Shown in pieces: positions 47,722-58,085 of a DNA stretch of 64,000 bases. Each line of letters begins with the position of its first letter. Within the stretch, counting starts at the first letter, position 1. The position numbers were made by a program, and so were the translations under genes. The DNA lies in assembly GCA_037176885.1 (NCBI GenBank), contig JAWWNJ010000073.1, positions 434,001 to 498,000 on the forward strand. Reading direction: 5' to 3'. The stretch is from Favolaschia claudopus. Taxonomy: Eukaryota > Basidiomycota > Agaricomycetes > Agaricales > Mycenaceae. The notes under the pieces are model-generated. The model was not told where the DNA came from, made no database searches, and saw only the letters and a program-made list of their open reading frames with translations.

Positions 47722-49287
47722 ATGGCTCGCTCAAAGAAAAATTTGTCTAAAAAGAAAGTTCCTCAACAAATTAGTGTCTCTTCAACACCACCTCTCACCG
47801 CCCTCGAACTGCGTCTCATCCGCGACCTCCTCTGCGCCATCAACAATTCTGACTTCGCGGCTCGCTTTCCCTGGCTGTTAAAGAAGACATGGAACGTGTT
47901 AGGGTCTCGCAATCCAGAAGTTACCGAGGGCTGTAGATCTATAGGTAAAAAGGCGATGGAAATGAGCCTTTGCATCCTCTCCCTAGATGTGCACGGCGGT
48001 ATTGAGAAAGGGCTTCCTATCGGCCTGTCGGATGTAAAGCACTTCCTTCCTGTCGCTCGGCCGCTATCTCTCATGCTTTTCACAGTCTCTCGAGCGTTGT
48101 TTTTACTCGGAACAAGTCTTATTCGCTATCCTGAAGAAAGCCGACGAAAAGCAGGCCACGCGGATCGCATCCATCGGAGTGCCCACTGCGAAGGTAGGGC
48201 AAGTTCGCGACGGTGTGATGCTCTTTGCCGGGGGAATGTGGAGCGAGGGGCAAGACCTCACAGCGGTGATGTCGTGGGTCAATGGTCTCTTCCGGTCTCT
48301 AGTTGCCGTCGCTATCAAGTCGTACAAGAGCGTGTAAGCCGCATCTTCTTACCTCTATTCCCTCGCGCAACTGCTCCTTCACCAGTACAAAGCGTCCTCC
48401 CCTACTCGCCAAAAACCTTCGCGACGCTGAGCCCGCCGGTTCGTCGCTTTTTTTAGTACTCTAGCTCATGGATTTCACCATAATATCGTTCACTAGCGTT
48501 GCTCACGATCTACCGGATCTATGGAATTCAAATGGCTTCCAGACCTCCCAAAGTTTCCGCTGATGTGCAGGCACGATTCTTCGATCTCGCTGTGGCGTTT
48601 TGCTCCACTCCTCTGCGCATGGGCGTCCGAGGCAGTCTCGAACGCAACGACGACCGCGAGCACTCTCTACAGGTCTGATTTGGTTCGTGCGGCTCTTCGT
48701 GACCTGCTCTCTCAATGCATTCACAGGGTTCATCCGCTACCACCACGCTGGCATTCAAGTTGCAGCAGCTCAACATGGTTCAAGCACAGGACGGGCAGAC
48801 AGGCGCTGGATGCTCGACGTTGCGGACCCCGATTTCTTTCAAAGTGCGTTAAACCGTTAATGCCACTGCATCGGAGTCGGTCATGACCTAATACTGTGAA
48901 CAGCGGAAGCGGGAACCTTCGTGGGACCCACCAACAGCTCATTCCCCACTGTCGCCATCGCCCAAGTTTGCGTCATTCCTGACTCCGACTCCGTCGGATT
49001 GGTCTTCATGCCACGCCAGCCCCGCCGAATCTTCCGCGTATCTCAGCCCAGCCATCTCACCTCTACCTGCCTCCAATCCGAGCCCGGTGTTCTCCCCTTT
49101 GCCCGACAATGATTTTACTCCTACTACATCCTCCCCGTTCTTCTTTACCCCTTCAACGGAAAGTCCACTCCTCAGCCCCAATCTCTATCTATCTGGACAT
49201 CAAGGTTGCGCTGAAGTCACTCCCAAGACCCAATCGTTCTCTCCGGTGCTCTCTGCAACACCCTCTACACCTCCGTTCACCGGATGA
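47722..49287 (+). CDS. RNase III-like domain protein, paralogue 3 of 3
   Basis: Six exons keep frame (47722-48033, 48086-48333, 48386-48438, 48497-48672, 48727-48843, 48904-49287), giving 429 aa. The basic N-terminus MARSKKNLSKKKVP is unlike the other two. The RNase III-like core follows: EGCRSIGKKAMEMSLCILSL, SLERCFYSEQVLFAILKK and VRDGVMLFAGGMWSEGQDLTAVMSWVNGLF. The aspartate of LGD is Lys and the final Glu is Met. After IKSYKS a phase-2 intron, then KRPPLLAKN, a phase-1 intron, and ALLTIYRIYGIQMAS align position for position with the other paralogues. The tail is extreme in Ser/Pro: SPLSPSPKFASFLTPTPSDW, PLPASNPSPVFSPLPDN, ending SATPSTPPFTG. The intron set and phases equal those of paralogues 1 and 2, so the three share one ancestor gene rather than retrocopies. 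Confidence 0.72.
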
Positions 49288-49559
49288 ATTAGCAATTCGC
49301 TTCTTTTACTGGCACACTACTCTACACACACGGAAAGCTCCATTACTGCGCATCCCGATATCTGTATTCTGTTTGCTTGCACCGGAAATCTTTGTATACT
49401 ACTTGTCAATTCTGTCGTTCACGGCAACACGATCGATATTGATCCTCAATCCATCTGTTGACTTGGGTATCGAAACCCGATTTCCCTCCTCGCGCGCGCA
49501 ACCTGTTCTTATCATCCCAACACCAACCTCATACGGCTTGATTGGGTGGAATGATTGAG

Positions 49560-50700
49560 AGCCTTCCCGTGGCTCCGCCCGTTAATTCTAGTTAACGAAT
49601 ACTCGATCAAGCAGGACGATTAGGCACCTTCAATACCCATTGTAGTGGGGAAAGAGGAACCCGTACCTGAACGAGGTTTGATGAGAACCCTGTAAAAGGA
49701 CTAAAGCGTTTCGCGACTAAGTCCATCTCATCCGTTAAGACTGACATACAGGTAAAAACCATCCGACCACTCGAAGGCCGAGGTACTATGTAGACCTAGG
49801 CCAAGCCTTGGCCGAGCCTCAGAGTGGACAGGACAGTCAGTGTGTATACCGGCGAAACGAACGAAAGGCAAAGCTTGCCGTTCCCTACGGGGTTCGGGTT
49901 AACAACCAGTGTGATAACTGGCGGCGGAGTTTTCGCAAAGCTTGCCGTTCCCTCCGGGGTTCGGGTTAATAACCAGTGTGACAACTGGCGGCGGAGCGAA
50001 TAGTTCATGTAGGCGGGTACAAGGTTAGTGATTGGCGTAGGGATCCCTGTACATCAAATCTCGCGTGTGAAGACACGTTAAGCGTCATGAGCAAGGTGGA
50101 GACCCCTCCCTCAGAAATGAGATGGGAACGGGAAACGGCGAAAGCCGCGAGCCGTAGGAGCAGTTTAGCCTTAGCTGAACTTCCTGACCAGACCAGCGGG
50201 GGTGCTGCCCCAAAGGTCTGAGAAGAGGAAGTTCAGTAGGACACTGACTCGCTCGAGAGGATAAATCCTCCACCGGTCTGGCGACGTACAGCCAGGCTCA
50301 AGTTATAAACACGGGAAAAGATCGGCCACTGAACTAATCGGTGGTACGGTAAAAGAATGGTAGCGGATATTGTGTCATCCGAAGACAGTGCGAGAAGAGA
50401 GCGGGTAGGTATGCGCCCCGTTACTCTGGCCACTAGTGTCGCGTAGGATAGCAATTGAAGAGCTTATAGTTGGGCTCGCGGGGGACGACATCCTCCCTCG
50501 GCAAAGTTTCAACCACCATTCATATGATGCGGAAGGAAAAGTTCCCAGATACGTGCTGATGGCGATAGCCAGCACGGGCAGAGCTATATGTTGAAAACTC
50601 TGTCGGTATTCTCGAGATGACCGTGAAAACCATCGGTAGAGTCTACCATTCTGGGCCAGCCATACAAATGAATCCAGAGGCTGGATACGCATCAGGGAGA
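49560..50700 (+). ncRNA. Hairpin-rich region without ORF, candidate structured RNA
   Basis: No frame stays open on the plus strand, yet the sequence is packed with perfect stem-loops. Examples: CGTGT-GAAG-ACACG (50064-50077), CTCA-GAAA-TGAG (50110-50121), CGGC-GAAA-GCCG (50136-50147), GAGG-ATAAAT-CCTC (50257-50270), CGTGCT..GGC-GATA-GCC-AGCACG (50552-50576). There is also a long compound hairpin CTGAACTTCC...GGAAGTTCAG (50175-50236) with an inner CAGACC/GGTCTG stem. Two of the loops are GNRA tetraloops and a third, GAAG, is close, as is common in self-splicing introns and rRNA-like RNAs. Strand is chosen because the GNRA loops read that way. I could not place it in a known class. Confidence 0.4.
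49868..49996 (+). repeat. 62-bp imperfect tandem duplication inside the hairpin-rich region
   Basis: 49868-49929 and 49935-49996 are 62-bp copies with three differences (TACGG/TCCGG, TTAACAACC/TTAATAACC, GATAACTGG/GACAACTGG). Each includes GCAAAGCTTGC, GGGGTTCGGGTTAA and a CCAGT...ACTGG stem. Confidence 0.85.
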
Positions 50701-51455
50701 CGACGCCTAGTAGTGCGACGGGGGTAAGGTTTAATGAGTAGTGTATGTCACTTGTGGCAGACATGAACCTAGTACTGGAGCTGTTAGTTTCAGGAACGGA
50801 TGTTCCTTACTTATCCCGAGAGGCACGAAAAGCCATCTCCAATTCCCGGGCGACATGAGACTCGTTACCAGTCTACGCACGTCGACATATTCCTGGACTC
50901 GGATGAGTTATGTTCCATACATACTCTCGACGCCAACGTTGAATCCACCGCGAATGTCTATTGTCGGCGGCACCCTTTGTGCATCTGGTGAGTAGAGACG
51001 TTTCGCATCTACGTCTATCCCGCAAGCCAGCTTTTCGGCTCATTCGAAGGAAACCCTATTAGCCTGTCTCTTCTGGTCTTGCAACCAATATGTCGTCAAG
51101 TTTCCCGAAACCTTCCAGTCAAGTCAGTAGAGTCAAGTGCCAAAATGGTCGCATTCATAAGCGTTGGGCGCGTCGTGGATCTATAGACCCTGTTGTATAT
51201 TGGATATATATTTCCGCCGCCCATAGAATACTCTGCATTGCCAGCTAGGACCGTTCGCCGAACGATTTATTTCATGAGCCTAGCATCGTCGAAAGCAAGA
51301 GTGAGCGTGACGTCACAATGTGACACTGCTATTTCTTTCCTTTCGCGTACATCGTGGTGCAGTGAGCCAGTTGCCAGCCCCTCCACGCTCGTTTCAAAGG
51401 CTGGTACCTCCATCATTAAGGGCTACACTCTGGAGCTTCTCCGCCGTCTCTCAAG

Positions 51456-54400
51456 ATGAGTGCGGAGGTCGCATTGGGCACAATTGTCGAAGTAGCGGCG
51501 GGGCGCGGGGTAGTTCGTTTCTCTGGGTCAACATCTTTCATGGCCGGCAAATGGGTCGGAATCGAACTTTACGATGCCAACGGGAAGAATGACGGCTCCG
51601 TGAACGGCGTATCCTACTTCACTTGCAAGCCGAACTATGGCATTTTTGTTCGTGCGAGTCAACTCAAGGGTACGTTTGGTTCGGAGAACGACGTGCGTAT
51701 CTTTCTGTTATACTAGATTCCAATTCTTATGATACGCTGTTCAAAGCGCCCCCCTCCGACGGCTACCCGCCCTACATTTGGTCACCAACGAACCTCCAGT
51801 TTGCGTGCCAATTCCATTCGCCCACCATCTGTCCCTGCTTCATCGCCACGAGCTGTGAGTCCCGCGAAGCCAACAGCGAGCCCATCGCCTGCTCCTCCTG
51901 TAGCAGCTTCGCCTCCAAAGAAGACTGTCTTGAGCATGCCTCGGAAATCCCTGCAAAGCACGTCCCCGCCTGGGCGTAGCGCAGGCTCTCCCACAAGCAG
52001 AGTAAACGGCGCAGCCTCGTCAATAACCGGCCCTCGTGTCTCCTCACCTCTCACCGCCCCTCCCCCACGACCACATTCCCCGCCCTCCCCTCCGCAAGCC
52101 CAACCTCCCCCTCCGTCTTCATTTCAGGCCGCCCCCGCTCCCAAACCGCCATCTCGACCGCCCTCTTCACTGGGTGCTGCTGCTGCTACTCGACCGCCGC
52201 CCGACGACCAAGAGCTACAGGAGTTGCGTGCTAAGATACGGGTTCTAGAAGCTAAGCGGGCGGATGATGCACGGCACGTACGCGAGCTCGAGACGCGCTT
52301 GGCTGATGCAGAAACATTCGTTTCGTTACGGCCGAAGCTACAGGCGAAGCTCAATTCGCAGCAGACAGAGCTCATTGCGACGCGTCGTGAACTTGCTGAC
52401 GCACAGCAGCTTGCGCAATTGGCTGAAGGTCGTATTGTCGATGCACAGGAGCAGCTGGAAATGGCTATGTTGGACAAAGAGGTAGCGGAAGAGCGCGCGG
52501 AGGCGGCGGAGCAGGAGGTGGAGGAGTTGACGGAACGGTTGGCTGTGGTGGAAGTAGAGCTTGATGTGCTCAAAGAGGGCGAGGAGGGTGCTGGTGCTGA
52601 AGGTGAGGAGGAGGAGCCGGGTAACAAGTCCATGTCTGCGGGCAAGGACTCGCTGGCGTATATCCAGCTCGAGAAGCAGAATGACCGTCTGAAAGAGGCG
52701 CTTCTGAGGTTACGGGATATGTCTCAGGAGACTGAGCAGGAGCAGCGCAAGCGGATTGCTGAGATGGAGAAAGATATGGTTGGAATTGACGATCTCCAAT
52801 GTACGCCGGATTCGTTACTTGCCAATGCTATTCTGATGTTCTCTTGGCAGCCAACTACGAGACCACTCAGATCAAGCTTGCTAATGCTGAGATCCAGATC
52901 GAGGATCTCAAGTTGCAACTCGACGATGCGCTTGGTGCGGAGGAAATGCTCGTGCAACTTACTGAGCGCAACTTGATGCTTGGCGAGGTGCGTCCGATTC
53001 TCTTGGCCTTTCACAGACAATCAGACTGACTCGCTGTCGACTAGAAAATTGAAGAGATGCGCATCACAATTGAGGATCTTGAGGCACTCAGAGAACTTAA
53101 TGACGAGCTCGAAGAGAATCATGTTGAGACTGAGAAGGGACTAATGGAGGAACTCGGTTCGTTGTTGATCACATTGCGGCCTATCAACGTCTTCTCATGA
53201 GCTTTTCCCCCAGAATCTAAGGACAAAAAGATACGGGAGCAAGTCCTCAAGGCGCAGTCGCTCGAAGACGCGTGCTCAGATCTGGAGGGCACGATCGGTC
53301 AATTCCGAGACCTTGTCCTACAACTGCAAACGTATGTCTTCTATTCAATGCATTGTTGTATCGCGTTTCAATTCAATCTTTTTCCCTTTCTGCCAGCGAA
53401 CTCGACAGCCTACGAGCACAAACTCAGGCCGCTCAGACCGAGTCGCAGACAGCAGCCACTCAATCAGCAGCCGTCATGTCTCTCAATCTCAAACTCCAAT
53501 CGTCTGCGTCGAAGAACCAGGCAAGAGCAATCGAGTTGGAGCTCCAGCGTATGGATGCGCGCGAGAACCGCGAGTTGCTCAAGATTGTTCAGGTACATCT
53601 TTTACTTTTCTTCTGAGACGAGATAAACAAAGTTTTGTTGTGTTTTTCTAGCCGTATCTCCCGCAAATCTACGTCGAGACAGACAGTGACGCAACACAGT
53701 GCTACTTATTTTTCCAGCGACTGGCAGCGAAAGCCGATCTCATTATCAACGTTGTGTCGCAAAATAATGGACTTCCGGATTCTCTCAGCGGTTCTGTCTC
53801 CTCGGCGCTTGTAGGCGTTTGCGATGTTCGTACACGTTCTCTTCCCAAACCCCGTACAAAGTTATTTACTTGAATTTATTTCTCAGATGCGTGGCCGCAT
53901 TTCGGCGTTGTCAACCCTGTGCAAACGCTTCGCGGCTGTCATGCGCCGATGCGACGTCGAGTCGTTCCTCAACATCGGGCGTTTGTACCAAGAAATCGCG
54001 CCGATGGAGAAGCGTCTGGATATGCATGTCAACTTGCTGCGCCGCGATGAGTTCCGCGACGAGGAGTGTGTGAGTGATATCAACAAGTAAGTTATTAGAA
54101 CGATATCGTCCCGGCCCGTTTCGCTGATATGGGAGGACCTCAGGATCATGTTGACGTTTGACCACCTCGCCGAGACGTATTTCAACGGGTTCGATCACGA
54201 TTTGGGCGAGCGGGAATTGGGCTATCTGACAGCGTTCGACTTGGATCTCGATCTCTTCGCTGCTTCGATTGGGATGTCTAAAACGTCTATCACCGGCCTC
54301 GTTCAGGACGATGGTATGTGATCTCTCCTCGATGGTGAATCAGAATCTCATTGGGCATTAGAAACGGTTTTGGAGCTTGGCGGCTATAACATTGACACGG

Positions 54401-55978
54401 AGCTACTCGAGCCATTGCAACGCTTGTTGGATCAGTACAAAGGCGCCAAGGCGCTGTCCAGGTGCGTGTTCTCAGACTACTCAACCTGGTTTGTTCTGAC
54501 CGAATTTCAGGAAATTGACCAAGCGACTGCATGATCTGATACAGGACTCCGCGGTGCTCAAGGCGCATCTGGTACCTCAGATGAAAGGCCTCAGCAATTT
54601 TGTGTCTGAACTCGTCAATTTCGGTATCTCGGTGAGAATTCGATTGCATGTCTTCGAGTCATCGGTAACTTAACCCCCCTCTGTTACTTAGTTCGCACAA
54701 CAAATCATGCCACATTTGAGCGAAGTCCGAAGCTCGAAGGCTCCGTTCCAGCTGACGACGATTTTGGGCTTTGTGAAGCAGATCGCGTCGTCGACGGTTG
54801 CGAAGGACATCAAGCCAGGAGCCTCTCCATGGGAAGCCATCGGGGAGTCTATCACACAACTTGTGCAAGAGGGGACTAAACTGCTTCCGTTGACTCTTGA
54901 GGCGGAGAACGTGATTAAGGGTGCGCAGCGGTTAACCTATACGTTGGCCAGATACTAACGAATTCATGTCATACCAGTCATCGGCGTGTCGCCCTGGGTC
55001 ACTCGAGTCGACGAGGTCAAGGCCAGCCTTGCGGTCAACCTGGAAGCCGAACGCCGAGTGACACAGCTAAACGAAGAGCTGCAAGGTCTCATGCGCACGC
55101 TCAAGCAGAAGGACCAACACATTCAAGAGGCGACGGTGAAGAATGACTTGATGGAGCGGAAGATGGAGACGGTGAAGAAGCAGGCTGATGCGATTACGGA
55201 GAAGGATATCATTATTGCGGATAATAAGCGGCGACAGCGAGAGTTAGAGGAGGCACTTGAGCAGGTGCAAGGGGATCTTGATGTGTCAGAGCAGGAACGA
55301 TTGAAGCTCAAGACGATGGTTGGGACCGAGCAAAAACAAGGTACCTATATTTGCAGCGATCATATCTTTCTCGGTGTACTGATCATCGCCAATAGCCACG
55401 GGGACTGTTGTACCGGAACCGGAAAATGTCCCAGTGGAAGGCAGTCTCGAGACGTCACATCTTCTGGAACAGGTAAAGCGCCTTTCGGACATGATGCTCC
55501 AAATGTATGCTGATCAGTGGTGCTACAGATCGATGCTCTTCGTGGCACCGTGCGGTACCTTCGAACCGAGAACTCGTACCTCAAGGGCCAGGACCTCCTT
55601 CGCGAAATCGAAGCTCTCCCGCCGCTCCCCGAGCCTATCAGTCGAATGCCCACTCCGGCACTGGAGCCCTCCACATTGTCCGACTCGGACGACGACTCCG
55701 ATTCAGAGGACCGGCCACGGTCACCTCCGACATTACGCTCTCTGGCAACAGAGACGAAGATTCTCTACCGCGACGTTATCAAATTCTCCTCGTCGCCGCG
55801 AGTCGTCGATCTCACTGCCCTCAATGCCAAACGCGCACAGGCGAATGGCGGGAGGGTGTGGTTACCCAAGAAGAGCACGCCCGCACATCAGGTGTGGGAG
55901 CGTAAGATGGAGGCGGAGCGGTTAAGTAGGCGGGTGCGTGGGTTATTAGACCGGGCCAGTGTTATCGGGGACCCATGA
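51456..55978 (+). CDS. Dynactin subunit p150Glued (CAP-Gly, coiled coil)
   Basis: Largest dynactin subunit, linking dynein to microtubule plus ends. The start at 51456 gives MSAEVALGTIVEVAAGRGVVRFSG, then TSFMAGKWVGIELYDANGKNDGSVNGVSYFTCKPNYGIFVRASQLK, a complete CAP-Gly domain with the GKNDG motif. A long basic Ser/Pro linker follows (about residues 75-220), then coiled coil 1 (ELQELRAKIRVLEAKRADDARHVRELETRLADAE ...). The dynamitin-like p150 domain is spread over many exons (NYETTQIKLANAEIQIEDL; FRDLVLQLQ; YFNGFDHDLGERELGYLTAFDLDLDLFAASIGM; LEPLQRLLDQYKGAKALSRKLTKRLHDLIQDSAVLKAHLVPQM). Coiled coil 2 is in 54986-55350 and the C-terminus is GLLDRASVIGDP. About 1300 aa with more than ten short introns. 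Fungal orthologues include ro-3 and Nip100. Complete as far as I can see. Confidence 0.9.
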
Positions 55979-56370
55979 TTTAATGCGCGGCAATTTACTG
56001 TTTCGGTCGGTCGTTTTGATTTGTTTTTCTATCTTATTCCTTCCTTACTACTACGTGCTTTGCTTCTGGATTTGTTTGATACCCTGCGCATTCTATAACC
56101 ACTACCATATGTACTGTATGTTATCTAGACACAATCCACATTACGACACATGATAATCAGGGCTCAATTTACGAGTGGAAAACAATTCGTTAACGAGGTG
56201 TACTGCGGCCGCGTTGGCAAACCCATCATGAGCACGGTCTACTGATACTTATGCCGCGAGTCTCCAGAAAAATTCTAGAGCCCACAAATTTCACGATACA
56301 TACAGCTCTCCGAGACGCTGCCAATCGAACACATAGCTAGCGCTCCGGAATTATGCGCCAAGGAGGAGGA

Positions 56371-56402
56371 GGCCGCATTGGGGTCGATATTGTTGATCTG
56401 TC
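56371..56402 (+). promoter_or_regulatory. Dispersed 35-bp motif, copy f, without a gene
   Basis: Reads GCCGCATTGGGGTCGATATT then GTTGATCTGTCA, followed by GTTTCCGTCTCCCACGCCGC and a double ACGCGTCAA box. No RNase III-like gene follows; the next gene converges from the other strand. A poor B-box-like TGTTCGATTGG lies 40 bp upstream on the minus strand. Confidence 0.6.
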
Positions 56403-56705
56403 AGCCGGGAATAGTTTCCGTCTCCCACGCCGCGTGAAGACGCGTCAAACGCGTCAATAAGCGCAAATAGTGGCGTCGATGGAATCTGTTTCTGGCGCGA
56501 TGGAAGCTGGGAGGTGATCTCGCACCTTGTGATTCACGAGACATGCAGCAAAATGAAGCTAATGAGCCATTGGCATGCTGTCGCATACTCAGGTCGTCCC
56601 GTCACTATATGGTGGAGAAGCAAACACAAATCGTGTGGAGAGAAGGATCGAGGTCAAGAAGATGACGAAAAGCAGCTACAAGCCGTAAGTATGCGCTGGG
56701 TACTT

Positions 56706-57842
56706 CTATTTATCGGCTGTGATGATAGGGATGGAGGGAAATGCATCGTGATAGCCGTTTGGGGAGTAGATGAATGCCTCTGTAACATGCAGTTCCTGTA
56801 ACTTGCACCCAGATTTTGAGATAAAAATTTCGAGTGTTCGAACGGGATCTATGGGTGGAATAGTTCCTGGGTGGCCGAGGAGGCCTTCGATGACTTCCAA
56901 GTGGCGAAGCGCTGGGGTAACGAAACTAAGGAAAAGCCCCATGCCGGGGTCGCTGTGGCGCTCGAGAACCAACTTTTCCAGTGAAGGTAGCACGGTGTCC
57001 GTGACATCGGGATATTGTTCAAATGTATTCCGTGTCTGAAATTGCAGCGTGCAGTTGACCAAGTTGCGTGTCTGCTGCAAAATTGATATACACTCCTCCA
57101 TGAAAATAAACCGCAATGTGAGGGATGTCAATTGGAACCAAGGTAGACCAACGCTCGGCCGAAAGCAGTCGTTGAGGACGACCACACGCAGAAGCGGTAG
57201 ATGTTGAGTTGGAAACATGAATGGTTCAGCAACGGCTTGTGTGAAATCTAAATGTAAGGTGCGAAGCAATGGCATCGGAGTCTGAGCCATCCCGTGTAGT
57301 TGCATCGAAGTCATGGCAGTCAGGCAGAGGTGCTCCCAGCGAGACTGACAGTCAAGAAGAATCGGTATAATGAGGTCCAATACAGCGCGGTCGGCTGCAA
57401 GAATGGATAGCGGGGTGCAACCAGATCTTTCTACCCACGAAAGAGCCAAGGAGATCGCCCCCTGCTGTCCGTCGCGGGTGATCCCAGTCACATCAATGGC
57501 CCTCCATAGCGCGCAAGTGGAAAGCGCAATCCTTCGCCATTGGGAACATATATGAGACAGCCATATAGGTGACTGAATGCCCATGAGAGGCGGGGGGTCC
57601 GGATAGGTTGGTAAGAAATGGAAGAAGATCTCGGCGACGATTTCGGGGGGTAAAGTGAGGACGGGGTATTTATATGAATCTAGACGGGCTTGCGCAGGCT
57701 GCTTAGCTGCGCGTAGGACCGGGATTGAAGCCTGAAGAGCTGATATCTGGGCTTGGAGATTCGATATTTGCGTCTCGATCTCGAGAATTTGGACATCTTT
57801 TTCCGCCAAAAAAGCTCGGTCCAGTTGCAGTGACTCCAACAT
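56706..57842 (-). CDS. F-box protein with N-terminal coiled coil
   Basis: Likely substrate adaptor of an SCF ubiquitin ligase, from the greatly expanded Agaricomycete F-box set. The ATG at 57842 gives MLESLQLDRAFLAEKDVQIL, a heptad-rich coiled coil to about residue 45 (IETQISNLQAQISALQASIPVL). Then the F-box core YPVLTLPPEIVAEIFFHFLPTYPD and SHICSQWRRIALSTCALWRAIDV. The rest is leucine-rich and repeat-like (LRTLHLDFTQAV, LPLLRVVVLNDCF, LTSLTLRFIFM, LPSLEKLVLERH, PALRHLEVI), ending FPSIPIITADK. 378 aa, single exon. The frame stays open 63 nt further upstream without an ATG, so an additional 5' exon is possible. Target unknown. Confidence 0.85.
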   Translation of the reverse strand: MLESLQLDRAFLAEKDVQILEIETQISNLQAQISALQASIPVLRAAKQPAQARLDSYKYPVLTLPPEIVAEIFFHFLPTYPDPPPLMGIQSPIWLSHICSQWRRIALSTCALWRAIDVTGITRDGQQGAISLALSWVERSGCTPLSILAADRAVLDLIIPILLDCQSRWEHLCLTAMTSMQLHGMAQTPMPLLRTLHLDFTQAVAEPFMFPTQHLPLLRVVVLNDCFRPSVGLPWFQLTSLTLRFIFMEECISILQQTRNLVNCTLQFQTRNTFEQYPDVTDTVLPSLEKLVLERHSDPGMGLFLSFVTPALRHLEVIEGLLGHPGTIPPIDPVRTLEIFISKSGCKLQELHVTEAFIYSPNGYHDAFPSIPIITADK

Positions 57843-58085
57843 GACTTTGGACGAGAGAGAAGCAGTGGCAAAGTGATATGCAGGCACAGAAGAGCCGGCC
57901 GACACTCAGAGTTCAACACAAGCTGCAGCCTGAGGTTCAAGCGTGGTGGAAGATGAGTGGTGATGACAATGAGTAGTTCTGTCATTTCGGCATCTGATCC
58001 CGACACGACGCGCCATGTCTCGGCCGACCACGCGTCAGGCTACATTATTCCGTCAATAACCCTCTTGCTCCCTTTGACTCTCACC

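Noticed and set aside
49560..50700. Group II intron or mitochondrial insertion
   Set aside because: I looked for a domain V-type hairpin and a GUGYG start and found only partial matches (GAGCCGTA at about 50149 without a nearby partner). Base composition is not AT-rich as fungal mitochondria would be. Kept only as an unclassified structured RNA.
50375..50764. 129-codon minus-strand ORF in the structured region
   Set aside because: No start context, no family resemblance, and it lies over the strongest hairpins; likely a by-product of GC-rich sequence.
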